Shown here piece by piece: positions 17,463 through 27,700 of a stretch of 64,000 nt of DNA. The notes under the pieces were generated by a model, which saw only the letters and a program-made list of their open reading frames with translations, did not search any database and was not told the DNA's origin. Each line of letters starts with the position of its first letter. The stretch's first letter is position 1. The position numbers and the translations under genes are program-made. Origin of the DNA: an uncultured Eubacteriales bacterium (lineage in GTDB: Bacteria > Bacillota > Clostridia > Christensenellales > CAG-314); the NCBI GenBank assembly GCA_900544545.1, contig UQVY01000005.1, positions 1 to 64,000 of the forward strand, read 5' to 3'.

Positions 17463-19469
17463 TTATTTACCGCCTTTGACGAATGCGACCGTACGACGAA
17501 TATCTTCCTCCGACACGAACGGAGCTTGCAGACGAATCGTTCCCTTATTCTTATAAAGCAGTTCTCCCGGCTGCATAAGCTTTTCCGCTCCGGTTTCGCT
17601 GAGGATTACTCTGCTGTCCACCGACGAAGGCACTCTGAAAGATATCCTCGTCGTGAAATTCGCTCTGATGTCCCCGCTTATCACTTCTCTGCTCGGTCTT
17701 TGCGTCGCAAGAATAAAATGGATTCCGCATGCTCTCGATTTGTAAACGAGTCTCATAAGATTTCTTTTCAAGTCGTTGTCTTCGCTCATAATCCTGAGAT
17801 CCGCATATTCGTCGATAAACACCATAATCAGCGGCATTTTGTTCTTCTCGTCCACTATGGCGTTATATTCGGCGATATTTCTCGCTCCGACTTCGATAAA
17901 CATCTCGTATCTCTTCGTCATTTCCTTCTCGAGCTCGTCGATAACCCCAACCGTCGATTCAAAATCCGTATAAATCTCTTTTTTCCAAAGATGAGGAATT
18001 CCAGCATAAGCCGAAAATTCCACGATTTTCATATCTGTAAGCACGAGTCTGACCTGTTTCGGAGAATAATTGTAAATCGTCTGAAGAATAAGAGAATGCA
18101 TAAACATACTCTTTCCGAAGCCCGTACTTCCTCCCACGAGAAGATGAACGAACTCGTCGGGAGTTGCCGATACTATGCGTTTTTCGAGGTCGAATCCGAA
18201 TCCGAACCTGAAAACTCCGTCGTCGTTTTTTCTCATTTCGTCAATCATATAACGAAGATAAATCTCCGAACGGACCTTGTTGGAAATCTCCACTCCCACC
18301 TGATTCGTTCCGGGTATGGGACAAAGCAATCTCGATCTGGATTCCGCCGCGAATTCTATATCGTCGCTGATCGCTCTGACTTCCGATACCCGAATTTTAT
18401 TCGTTATTCCGAATTTCAGAAGCGAATAAGACGGACCGACTATAATATCCTCGGTTTTCAGCTCTACCCCGAAAACTTTGGTTTTCTCCTCTATGTGTTT
18501 CGCCGCAATTTCCGCCGCTTCCCTGTTGCGGATTTCTGCCCCGTCGTCTTCGTTCTTGGAAAGCAGCCCCGTCGGCGGCAATTCGTATTCTCCTTTTCCG
18601 TAATCCTCGGGATACTCGGTTCCGTCGTTTTTTCCGCAGAAATCCGCGTCCTTTTCCTCGTCGTTTTTCTCGCAAGAACAATCTCTCTCCTCGGATTTTC
18701 CGTCCGCGCTATTTTCGGACTTGTCTTCCCCCGTCAAATCCTCTTCTCCCTTTCCGTAAGAATTACCCTTTTCGCAATTTCCTCCGTAAGATTCGTTTTC
18801 TTTCTTTTTTCCGAGGATTCCGTCCGAACGATCTCGTTTATTCTCTCCGAGATGATATGAACCTCCGGACGTATCGTATTGCGCGACTTTTTTCGTCGGC
18901 TCCGAAACCCCGAACTCATTCTCGAGCTTTCCGAGCGAATCTATGAACTCGTCCTTATCCGCGGATATGCGTTTTTCGATTATAGCGTCTATATCGCCGT
19001 CGCTCATTCTCGACATTTCCGTAAGTCTGTCCGAAAAACAGGCGTTGTTCGACGATAAAAGCTGCTGCATAAGGTCGTACACCGAATTACGCGAATCCAC
19101 GCTCTTTCTGAAAAGAAAACCGTTCTTTACGACCGATTCGGAAAAATCCGAACTCGTTATACGCTTCATAATCTTCTCGCTCTCCTTCAGAAAAGAGCTT
19201 CCGACCGACTGCATTTCTGCCATATCCAGAATCATTCTGAAGTTGCAAAGCATATCCGCAATCTGAATTCTCTGCGCGGTTACGTTCTTTATGAGCATAA
19301 CGTTCGAAGCGTAACCGACGGCGTCGTTTTCGAGCCTGGCTTTTCTTGCGTCGGCATAATACTTCTTCTCTTTCTCTTTAAGCGAGCTTTCCGCTCTTTC
19401 GAGCCGCTGTAACGCCTTTTTGCTTTCCGCTCTTCTCTCAAAATCCTTGCGATACTGTCTGTACGTCAT
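17463..19469 (-). CDS. ESCRT-III-like domain fused to FtsK/SpoIIIE motor
   Basis: A 668-residue protein from ATG 19469 (AAAGGGG 8 bases upstream; a GTG at 19508 is a possible longer start). Residues about 1-165 are helical and resemble CHMP/Snf7 (KKALQRLERAESSLKEKEKK, ADARKARLENDAVGYASNVM). An acidic Gly/Glu/Asp/Lys linker (195-300) follows, then an FtsK alpha domain (about 305-400) and the RecA-like motor: Walker A GGSTGFGKS (446-454), Walker B IMVFIDEYAD (548-557) and the downstream RPSREVISGDIRANFTTRI. Membrane helices and the DNA-reading gamma domain are absent. It heads the operon. FtsK motors pump DNA, or in type VII systems proteins; which applies here is unknown. Confidence 0.8.
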   Translation of the reverse strand: MTYRQYRKDFERRAESKKALQRLERAESSLKEKEKKYYADARKARLENDAVGYASNVMLIKNVTAQRIQIADMLCNFRMILDMAEMQSVGSSFLKESEKIMKRITSSDFSESVVKNGFLFRKSVDSRNSVYDLMQQLLSSNNACFSDRLTEMSRMSDGDIDAIIEKRISADKDEFIDSLGKLENEFGVSEPTKKVAQYDTSGGSYHLGENKRDRSDGILGKKKENESYGGNCEKGNSYGKGEEDLTGEDKSENSADGKSEERDCSCEKNDEEKDADFCGKNDGTEYPEDYGKGEYELPPTGLLSKNEDDGAEIRNREAAEIAAKHIEEKTKVFGVELKTEDIIVGPSYSLLKFGITNKIRVSEVRAISDDIEFAAESRSRLLCPIPGTNQVGVEISNKVRSEIYLRYMIDEMRKNDDGVFRFGFGFDLEKRIVSATPDEFVHLLVGGSTGFGKSMFMHSLILQTIYNYSPKQVRLVLTDMKIVEFSAYAGIPHLWKKEIYTDFESTVGVIDELEKEMTKRYEMFIEVGARNIAEYNAIVDEKNKMPLIMVFIDEYADLRIMSEDNDLKRNLMRLVYKSRACGIHFILATQRPSREVISGDIRANFTTRISFRVPSSVDSRVILSETGAEKLMQPGELLYKNKGTIRLQAPFVSEEDIRRTVAFVKGGK

Positions 19470-19562
19470 AACCTTTTCCCCTTTTTGTCGTACCTGCCTT
19501 CCGCTCACGGGACTGCCCTTTATATCCTTTCGGGTGCGTTTCCGATTCGTCTTACGTTTCGC

Positions 19563-19591
19563 AGTATATCACCGTTTACAAATAAAGTCAA
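19563..19591 (-). promoter_or_regulatory. Promoter of the ESCRT-like operon
   Basis: On the minus strand TTGACT (19586-19591) and TATACT (19563-19568) are 17 bases apart, about 95 bases before the ATG. The 484-base region between this operon and the divergent TIR gene is A/T-rich around 19600-19680 and shows no gene. Confidence 0.8.
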
Positions 19592-19767
19592 GTATTATAT
19601 ACAAATTTTTTTGATATTTTAAAATATTTTTTAACTTATTACAAAGTTTTTTTACATATAAGTTCAATTTATCCTTTAATTAAGCCAAAAAATCGGGGTT
19701 TTTCATATTCGGATTCCCAAAAGCCACAAAAATCTTCCGCAATAAGCCGATTTTGTTCCTTCCGCTA

Positions 19768-19796
19768 TTGACAACGAAAAATGCCTGTGTTATAAT
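19768..19796 (+). promoter_or_regulatory. Perfect consensus promoter of the TIR-LRR gene
   Basis: TTGACA (19768-19773) and TATAAT (19791-19796) with a 17-base spacer, about 195 bases before the start codon. The promoter is divergent to that of the ESCRT-like operon, so both could share control sites. Confidence 0.85.
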
Positions 19797-19992
19797 ATAA
19801 ATCCGAGAACTTTTTAACTATAACCGTGAAAACCCGAGTTTTTTTGATTAAATCGCCGCACTCCGACGAAAAACGGTTTCCGTTCGTTTTACAAAAAAAT
19901 TCGTGCAGTGTTTTACAAAAAAACTACCTCGACCGCTTCGAGGGAACGGTCGGCTTTAAGACGTATTTTAATAAAAGAGAAGACGAACCGAT

Positions 19993-22900
19993 ATGAAATT
20001 GGAAGAATCTATTTGCCCGAAATGCGGCGGAAAACTTAAAAAAACGGAAAATGACTACGAATGCGAATCTTGCGGCTCGCATTTTACTCCGAGTTTTGCG
20101 GACGACTATCAGGCGACGCTGATAAAAACCGTCGAAAACGTCGTCGGCAAAGTGCTCGCCGGACAAAAAATCGAAAAAATCTCAAGACTGAAACGGGAGT
20201 TATGGGAAGAAATCCGGAATGATAAACCGTTCATTGACAGCCCGGAGATTCTTCGGATCTGCAGCTTGATTCGAAGTGAGGTCGATAACGACTTTTTTGC
20301 GAACTTTTTCTTGATTGCGAATTCCGATTCCGTAGATTTCAAGAAACTTAACGATTTCCTTGAAAAAATCAACGTCGAGGAAAACCGTCCGTTCATCGAT
20401 AAAATACTCGAATTTCTTCTCAGGTCGCCCACACTTCTTGTAAACGACGAAGTAGTTTTAAATATCGCGCACCTGATCGACGAGACTTATCCCCGATCGG
20501 ATAAACGCTGGAAAGACTTTCGTAATAAATTAGAGAATCAGAAAAACTTAAAGAGCGCGACGTTTTCGTTGCAAACAAGCCCCGCGACGTTTTCGTTGCC
20601 TATTCCTCCAAAGACCAGGAAAATAATAAAAACAAGGTCAGCGAAATCGTAAAATATCTCGAATCCTGCGGATTAAGCTGCTTCGTCGCATACAGAAATC
20701 TTCAGCGAGGCAGCGGCGCGACGAGAGACTACAAAAACGAGTTGAAAAGTGCCATCAAAAACTGCACGGTCTTTCTTCTTATTTCGTCGAAAAACTCCCG
20801 TAACAGCCCCGACGTACGAGATGAGATGAGATTCGTTACCGAGCTTTCCAATGGAGGAACGAAAAAGCCTCGCGTCGAATATCTTCTCGAAGATTATGAC
20901 TATAAAGAAGAAAAGCCCGATAATATAAATAAGTTTAAAGACTTTTTCGGCGGTCTCGTCTGGATTTCCGGTCAGGATAAGAGAGAACTGAAAGAACGCA
21001 TAATAGCGTTGAAAGAAGAAGCCGAAAAATCGAAAAATCCGTCGCCTCCTTACGTGGCTAAGCCTTCGGGAACGGCTTCCGAAAAACCAAAGACAACCGA
21101 AAAGCCTCGGAAATCTCTTGCCCCCGTAATGATAATTGCAGCCGTTCTTCTCGTTATGACGGCGGCCGTAGGGTGGCTCTCGAGCGGCTTTGTAAACTGG
21201 GACTGGCTTATTCCGAGCAAAAACGAAGATATATTCGTGGAAAACGACGTTAAGTACCGAAAAACCGCCGACGGCTCCTATATTGCGACGGGTTTAACCG
21301 GCAATTTAGTCAATCTGACCGTTCCTTCGGCTCTGTCCGACGGCCCCGTAATCGCGATAGGCGAAAAAGCCTTTGCCGGCAGTCCTCTTCTTGAAAGCGT
21401 AATTATTGAAGAAGGAATCGATTCCGTCGGAGCCGAAGCTTTTTCCGATTGCTCAAAACTTAAAAAGGTCGATATTCTTGCGGAAATAGACGTCGTTCGC
21501 GACAAGCTTTTCAGCGGTTGCCCGAATCTGGTGTCGGTGAAACTTCCTTCGTCGGTAAACTCTATCGGAAATTCCGCTTTTCTGGACTGCGTTTCTCTCT
21601 CGGAAATTTCTCTTCCCGACAATCTGAAATCCCTCGGCTCTTTCGCTTTCGGGAACTGTTCGGGACTTACGTCCGTAACTCTTCCCGAGTCGCTCGTTTC
21701 GATAGGAGAAAACGTCTTCAAAGGCTGCGATAAATTGACGAGCGCGGTAGTTCCGGTTCGCGCGCTCTCTTTTCTTCCGACTCAATCTATCGAAAAACTG
21801 ACTATCGACGGCGGAGAATCCGTCCCGAAAAACTCTTTTGAAAACTCTCAATCCCTGAAAACTCTCGTTTTAGGCGAATCGGTGACGAGCGTAAACGATT
21901 GGGCTTTTTATAATTGCTCCTCTCTTTCCGAAATCGTCGTGCGGAATACGAACGCCGTATGCTCGCACGTAGCCTTCCTGTCGTGCGACAAACTTACCTA
22001 CGTCGAAGCTCCGATGCGGATAATCTCCAATCTCAGCCACTCGTCGATCAGTCGTTTAAAGATAACGGGCGGCGTAGTCAACGATCTTTCGGAAATGAAA
22101 AACCTTACCGAGGTTATCGTAGAAGAAGGCGTAACGGAATTTTCTTACGGCGCATTCAAAGATTGTACCGCACTTGAAAAAATATCCCTGCCCGACTCGA
22201 CGGAAATCGTGGGGGACGACGCTTTTTCGGGCTGCACGGCTCTGAAATTCAATCTCTACGAAAATGCGAAATACCTCGGAAACGAAAGTAATCCGTATCT
22301 CGTGCTTGTCCGGACCGCAAGTCAGGCCATAAAGAATCTGACCGTTCATCCGGACGCTCGGGTAATATGCAACGACGCTTTTCACGAATGTCCGAAGCTC
22401 GTATCCGTTGACCTCGGGAACGTGCGCTACGTCGGAACGAATGCGTTTTCGAATTGTATTCTGCTTGAAAGCGCAAATCTCGGAACCGCTCTGACATACC
22501 TCGACGAATACGCTTTTTACAACTGCGAAGCCCTGAAGACCGTCAGCGTTCCCGATACTATAACCAAAATCGATACTCACGCTTTACTCGGCTGTCGTTC
22601 CCTGTCCTATAATACCGACGGAAAAGGCTTCTACTTAGGCAACGCAAACAATCCCTACGTAGTATTGATGAAAATCGACGACAAATTGACCGAATATACG
22701 ATTCAGTCTTCCGCCCGGATTATACTCGACGTCAAAAAAAGTTCCCTCTTTATACCGACTTTGCTCGAAAGAGTAATTATTCCCGATTCCGTAGTTTACA
22801 TCGGTTACGGAGCTTTTCAGTGGTGCACGGCTCTCAAGGAAGCGGTCATTCCCGACAGCGTGTCGGAAACGGACAATTGTGTTTTCAAAAGCTGCGAAAG

Positions 22901-23483
22901 CCTGACTTCCGTAATATTCGGGAACGGGCTGAAATCCGTTTCTTACGGTATGTTTTCCGGCTGCTCCGCGCTCGCCGACATATATATCCCCGAAGGAATC
23001 TCCTACATAAACCCCTACGCCTTCGACGGCTGCGTTTCTCTTTCGGAAATCAACGTTTCCAAAGATAACCCCGCCTATCGCACGATAGACGGAAATCTTT
23101 ACAGCAAAGACTCAACCTGTCTTCATATCTACGCTCCCGGTAAAACCGAATCGACCTTCACCGTTCCCGAAAAAGTTACGACGATAGGCGATTTCGCTTT
23201 CAACGGTTGCAAAAAGCTGACCGAGATTGTCGTCGGCGAAAACGTTTCCGCTATCGGTTTCGAATCGTTTAGAAACTGTTCGTCGCTCAGCCGCGTGGTT
23301 CTGCCGTCGACTCTCACTAAACTCAGTGCCTACGCCTTCGACGGCTGCGAGAATCTCACGGAAATCGTCTTTCTCGGTACTGTCGAGCAATGGAATTCGA
23401 TCGTAAAATTCATCTCGGGTTTCAACAACGTCCCCGTTACAACGGTCGTATGTACGGACGGAACTGCCGAAATCGGCGGATAA
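19993..23483 (+). CDS. Zinc-ribbon/TIR/membrane/leucine-rich-repeat protein, split by a -1 frame shift
   Basis: The first frame (19993-20652) encodes a zinc ribbon (CPKCGGKL...CESCG) and a helical part. At the A-run 20542-20546 similarity passes to the -1 frame, which has no usable start of its own before the TIR domain and runs to 23483. One extra A would join them. The TIR domain (from about 20556) has RDVFVAYSSKDQ, a G/C-rich loop, VFLLISSKNS and PDVRDEMRF with a candidate catalytic Glu. One membrane helix (VMIIAAVLLVMTAAVGWL) with basic residues before it follows, then about 700 residues of BspA-type LRR repeats predicted outside. A 27-base in-frame duplication (20556-20599) repeats RDVFVA. 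TIR domains commonly cleave NAD; here the activity is untested. Confidence 0.8.
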
Positions 23484-23765
23484 TTGCGCCGCTCCTATCG
23501 GTTAAGTTCCCCGAAAACCTCAAAAATCGCCGATTTTTTAACAATGAGTTAATATAAAAACTCGGGAAATTTCGGTGAAAAACGCTCAAATAACACCTGT
23601 TTTTAGTAAGCTTTTTTGCTCGCTTTACTAAACAAGAGCGCGCGTCCCGCAATAGCGCAAACAGAAAATCGGAAGGGAAATCCCCTCCGATTTTTCATTG
23701 GTTTTATTTATAAAAAGCAGCCATTCGCAATCGGTTCGTCTTTTGCGTTATCGTCCGCAAACGGA

Positions 23766-24620
23766 TTATTTCTCCGCTCTTTCGTAGCAGGAAACGTCTC
23801 TGTCGTCGAAGCGGTCGTTCGCGTTGTTCAGATTTCCTATGACGATTACGAGATAATCGTTTTCCATTCTCCTCGTAAGGTACGCGTATTCGCTCGCAAT
23901 TTTAACCGCCTCCCAATACCAATGATTTTCAACGTAGACGATGCTTGCGATTACTTCGGTCCGAGCCGGCGCAGCGTCGACGTTTTTAAGTTTAAGAGTC
24001 TGCGCGTAAAGCGTATACGCGTTCGTAAAATACTCCGCTTCCGCCTTTCCTTTGTTTCCGCAGCCGTACTGCGTGATAAGATAAGTCTGACCGGCGGTGA
24101 AGTATTGCGAGCCTTTGCCCATGGTTTCACAGTAAAAATACTCGTTCCGCGTAATAGAAGCTTCGCTTTGCTGCGCAAGATAAACGCACTTGTCCGTCCA
24201 ATCCTTACGAGCCTCGGTAATTACGTTCCTTTCCACGAGGTATTCGCCGAAAGTTTCCGCTTCCGTAGCTCCGCGCTCGTAAAGATTCGTATAACGCTTG
24301 AACATACGCTGAAGCTCCTGCTGAGTTACAACGCGTGCGCGGGTGTAGTCGTAAGCGCGCATATAGGAGCTTCCGTCGAAGTGATAATAAACCGTGTGAA
24401 TCTTATCTCCGGCTACGTACGACCAGTCGTAATAATTAACGAGAGTCTCTCTTTTGCCGTCGACTTCGGTTTCGTAGGATAGGTCGTGAAGATAATCCGC
24501 GGAAAGAATCTTCATCAAAGCTTCGTACCGCTCGTTGATAACGTTGGTTTTTCTGTCGTAGGCGGGATTGAACCAGCTCGCGTAGCTTGCGATAGACGCG
24601 CTCCTGATCGTGAATGAGGT
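23766..24620 (-). pseudogene. 5'-truncated gene of unknown function
   Basis: The frame is open from after a TAA at 24621-24623 down to 23766 but has no well-placed start: the first candidates (TTG 24518, ATG 24515) lack a ribosome site, and clear coding sequence (SYASWFNPAYDRKTNV) extends upstream of them. The product is rich in Tyr, Glu and Arg, with VYYHFDGSSYMRAYDYTRAR and IVYVENHWYWEAVKIASEYA. No family was recognised. A missing N-terminus, perhaps a lipoprotein signal, is the likely explanation. Confidence 0.5.
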
Positions 24621-24713
24621 TTAAAAACAAATCCCGAGTATTGCGGTTTCAAAACCGAATTTCCCGAAAACCGTTGATTGCGGTACAATCGGATAATCTT
24701 TTACATTACAGGC

Positions 24714-24744
24714 AAAAAAGCCCCTCCGAAGAGGGGCCTTTTTT
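24714..24744. terminator. Bidirectional terminator
   Basis: GCCCCTC-cgaa-GAGGGGC with A-run before and T-run after. It serves the large minus-strand protease gene, whose stop is 50 bases away, and could also stop plus-strand transcription. Confidence 0.9.
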
Positions 24745-24795
24745 AAGGAAAACTATACTTGCATCGAAACAAATCGATTCAAATAGTCAAGTTTC

Positions 24796-27700
24796 TTAAT
24801 ACACGCAGACGTTGGAAGGAATGTGGACTACGCGGTCAGAAACGGCTTCACTTGCGAGCTTACCGTACTTTCCGTTTTCGGCAACGTCGATAACTGCGAA
24901 AACAACCGCGTTATCTTCAAAACCGTTCCTTCTGATTGCGGAAGGAGCAGCCACGCTTTCGTTCAGAGCGTTCGCATCGTTTTCTTCTTCGGTTTCTTTA
25001 GTATATTCGGGAACTACGCTGCCGTCCTCGAGAAGGAGGTAATGTTCCGTGAAATACGTCTTCCACAGAAGAGATTCGTAACTGCTGTCAGCCTTGTGGA
25101 CTATTCTGAGAATTCTGTTAAGATTGTAGATGAAATCCACAAAGTTCTGATACATCATTTTGTAGTTTTCATAACTTGCGTCGTACAGACAGTAAAGCAC
25201 GGGTGCCTTATCGCCGAGGAATACTACTTCTTCAAGTGTTGCAATTCCGAAGAATGCCTTGTCGCCTACTGCTTTCAGAGTCGAGGGCATCGTAACCTTA
25301 ACGAGATGTTCGTTGTTAAGGAATGCGTTCGCAGCGATATAAACCACGCCTTCGGGTATTACGAGTTCGGTTGCGTCGCCGACATAGGAGTAAACCACGG
25401 TCTTTGCGGCGTTGAGAACGAATTCGTCTTCGAGGATGAAGTAAGGATTGTTCTCGCTGATGATGTAATTGGAAAGATTCGTGCAGCCTACGAATGCAGC
25501 CGAGAAGTTATCCGGAAGCATCGTGGAGGGAATCGTTACGCTCTTGAGAGCGGTGTTGTTGCCGAAGCTCATCGGAGCAAGACTCTCGAAGCCTTCGGGA
25601 AGAACGAGTTCTTCGAATCCGCAGTTAGCGAACGCGTAAGAGCCGACTTCTACGAGATTGGAAGGCATCTTAAGATCCTTGACGCCGGAGTTATAAGCGA
25701 ATGCGTATTCGCCGATATAGAGCTGCGTTCCGTTGGTGTTTTCACCGAATTCAACGCCCTCGAGATTTGCAAAGCCGCTTTCCTTGACCACTTTGGTGCT
25801 TTTGCCGTCAATCATTTCATAGGTAGTTATATCGTGAAGACCGATAAACGCCTTAGCGCCGATATATTCGAGGTTCTTGGAGAGCTTGACGCCCTTAAGA
25901 AGCGGTTTGTAGGAGTAGTTCGCGGAAATGGTCGCAGTCCAGCCGCCGCCGAGAGTGTACTCGAAATTGGTGGTGAGATATTCCATACCGCTGAACGCAA
26001 GGTCGGGAACATAGGTGACCGTATCGGGCATTACGTAAACGCCGTCATAGTCCCAGGCATGAGGCTGAACGTAAACCTCGGTCATATCTTTGTTATAAAG
26101 TACGCCGTATTCGTCAACGGTGAGATATTCGTTGTCTTCGCTGACCGAGAAATGAGTAAGCTTGGTGCAGCCTGCGAATGCGCCGGCGCGAGTCTCGATA
26201 GTATCGAGACCGCCGAAGCTCTTGTGGAAGATAACGTCGGTAAGCTCGGTACAGTTGTTGAAGGAAACGCCGCCGATGGAGTTAACGTGACCGAAGAACT
26301 CCACTTTCTTAAGAGAGAACATCTTGTTGAAGCACCAGTTTCCGATTTCGCCGGTAACGTCGCCGTAGAAGATGACCTCCTCGCAAAGTCTGGATTCAGC
26401 GAAATCGTATCCGGTAAAGGACTGAACGCTGCCGTAGAACTTAGCCCATTTAAGAGCATAGAACTTAGCAAAAGCCTGATTGAATTCGGTAGTGATGTTG
26501 CCGTAAACCTCGAGCGTTTCAACCTTTTCGGAGCCCATCCAGCAGAACATACCGACGCTGGTTACGCTTTCGGGGATTACGAGGTTAACGAAGCCCGTTC
26601 CGAAGAATGCATAGTGATCAAGCGCAGTTACCCATGAGGGAATCTCGAAATCCTTGAGCTTAGCGCAGTTTTCGAAAGTACCCATCGGAATCTGGGTAAG
26701 ACCTTTGGACCAGCCTACGTCAACGAGGTTAACACATCCTGAGAATACGTATTGACCCATTTCGACCACGCTGTCGGGCATAGAAACCTTTTGGATATTG
26801 ACCATATTGTAGAATGCTTTTTCGCCGATCTTAACGACTGTCGAAGCAATCTCAACACCCGTGATGATGCTGTTGGACGCAAACGCGTTTGCCGCGATTT
26901 CTTTTACGCCCTCGGGAATAACGATGTCGCCGCCGATACCCAAATATTTCTTAAGAACGCCGTTTTCATCGATAACGAAGGGGTTGACCTCGACCATTGT
27001 ATATTTTTCGGCAAGACTTGCCCAAGCTTCCTTGTAAAGATCGAGAGTCTTTTCGGGAACTATAAATTCACAGCCTTCGGGAAGATTTTCAAAAACGTCG
27101 GTGCCGAGGGCAGCGGGAATTCTGTTCATTATCTGAATCTTATTGAGCTTCTTGCAGCCTGAAAATGCGTAATCGCCGATCTTAACTACGTTTTCGGGAA
27201 TAACCACCGATTCGAGAGCAGTATCGGCAAATGCCATTTCGGGAATTTCCGTAACATTTTCGGAGATGTATGCGACGGAAAGCCTGACTGCTCCGCCGAA
27301 AGCTCTGTTGCCTATCGTTTCAAGACTTATCGGCATAAAGACACCGGTAATCCTTTCGTTCCCCTTGAACGCGCCTTCCTTAACAGCCTTAACGCCGTCG
27401 GGAATTACCATATAATCGTCGCTTCCGGTATAGCCGTTAACGTTAAGAACGCCGTTTTCGTCAATATCGAATTCGCTGATTTCGTGAATCTGATCCGCTA
27501 CTTCCGCCCAAGCCGTCTTGTAAGCCTCCGCGCAGCCTTCGGGAACGTAAATGTGACGAAGAGCATTTCCTCTGTCAAACGTGTTCTTGTTAAGAGTTGC
27601 GGGAATTTCTCCCTTGAATACGAGAGACTGCAGAGAGGTCATTCCGTAAAGAGCCTGAGCACCTGTGAACGCCTTAAACGACGCCGGGAAAGTAAGAGAC

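Noticed and set aside
10233..19469. Reading the operon as a type VII secretion system because of FtsK and a CbbX/EccA-like ATPase
   Set aside because: No WXG100 substrate, EccB/EssA-like or other membrane component is present, and the FtsK protein has no membrane helices and only one motor domain.
20742..23483. Separate LRR protein starting at TTG 20742
   Set aside because: That start lies inside the TIR domain, without a ribosome site. The TIR sequence continues upstream in the same frame to about 20556.
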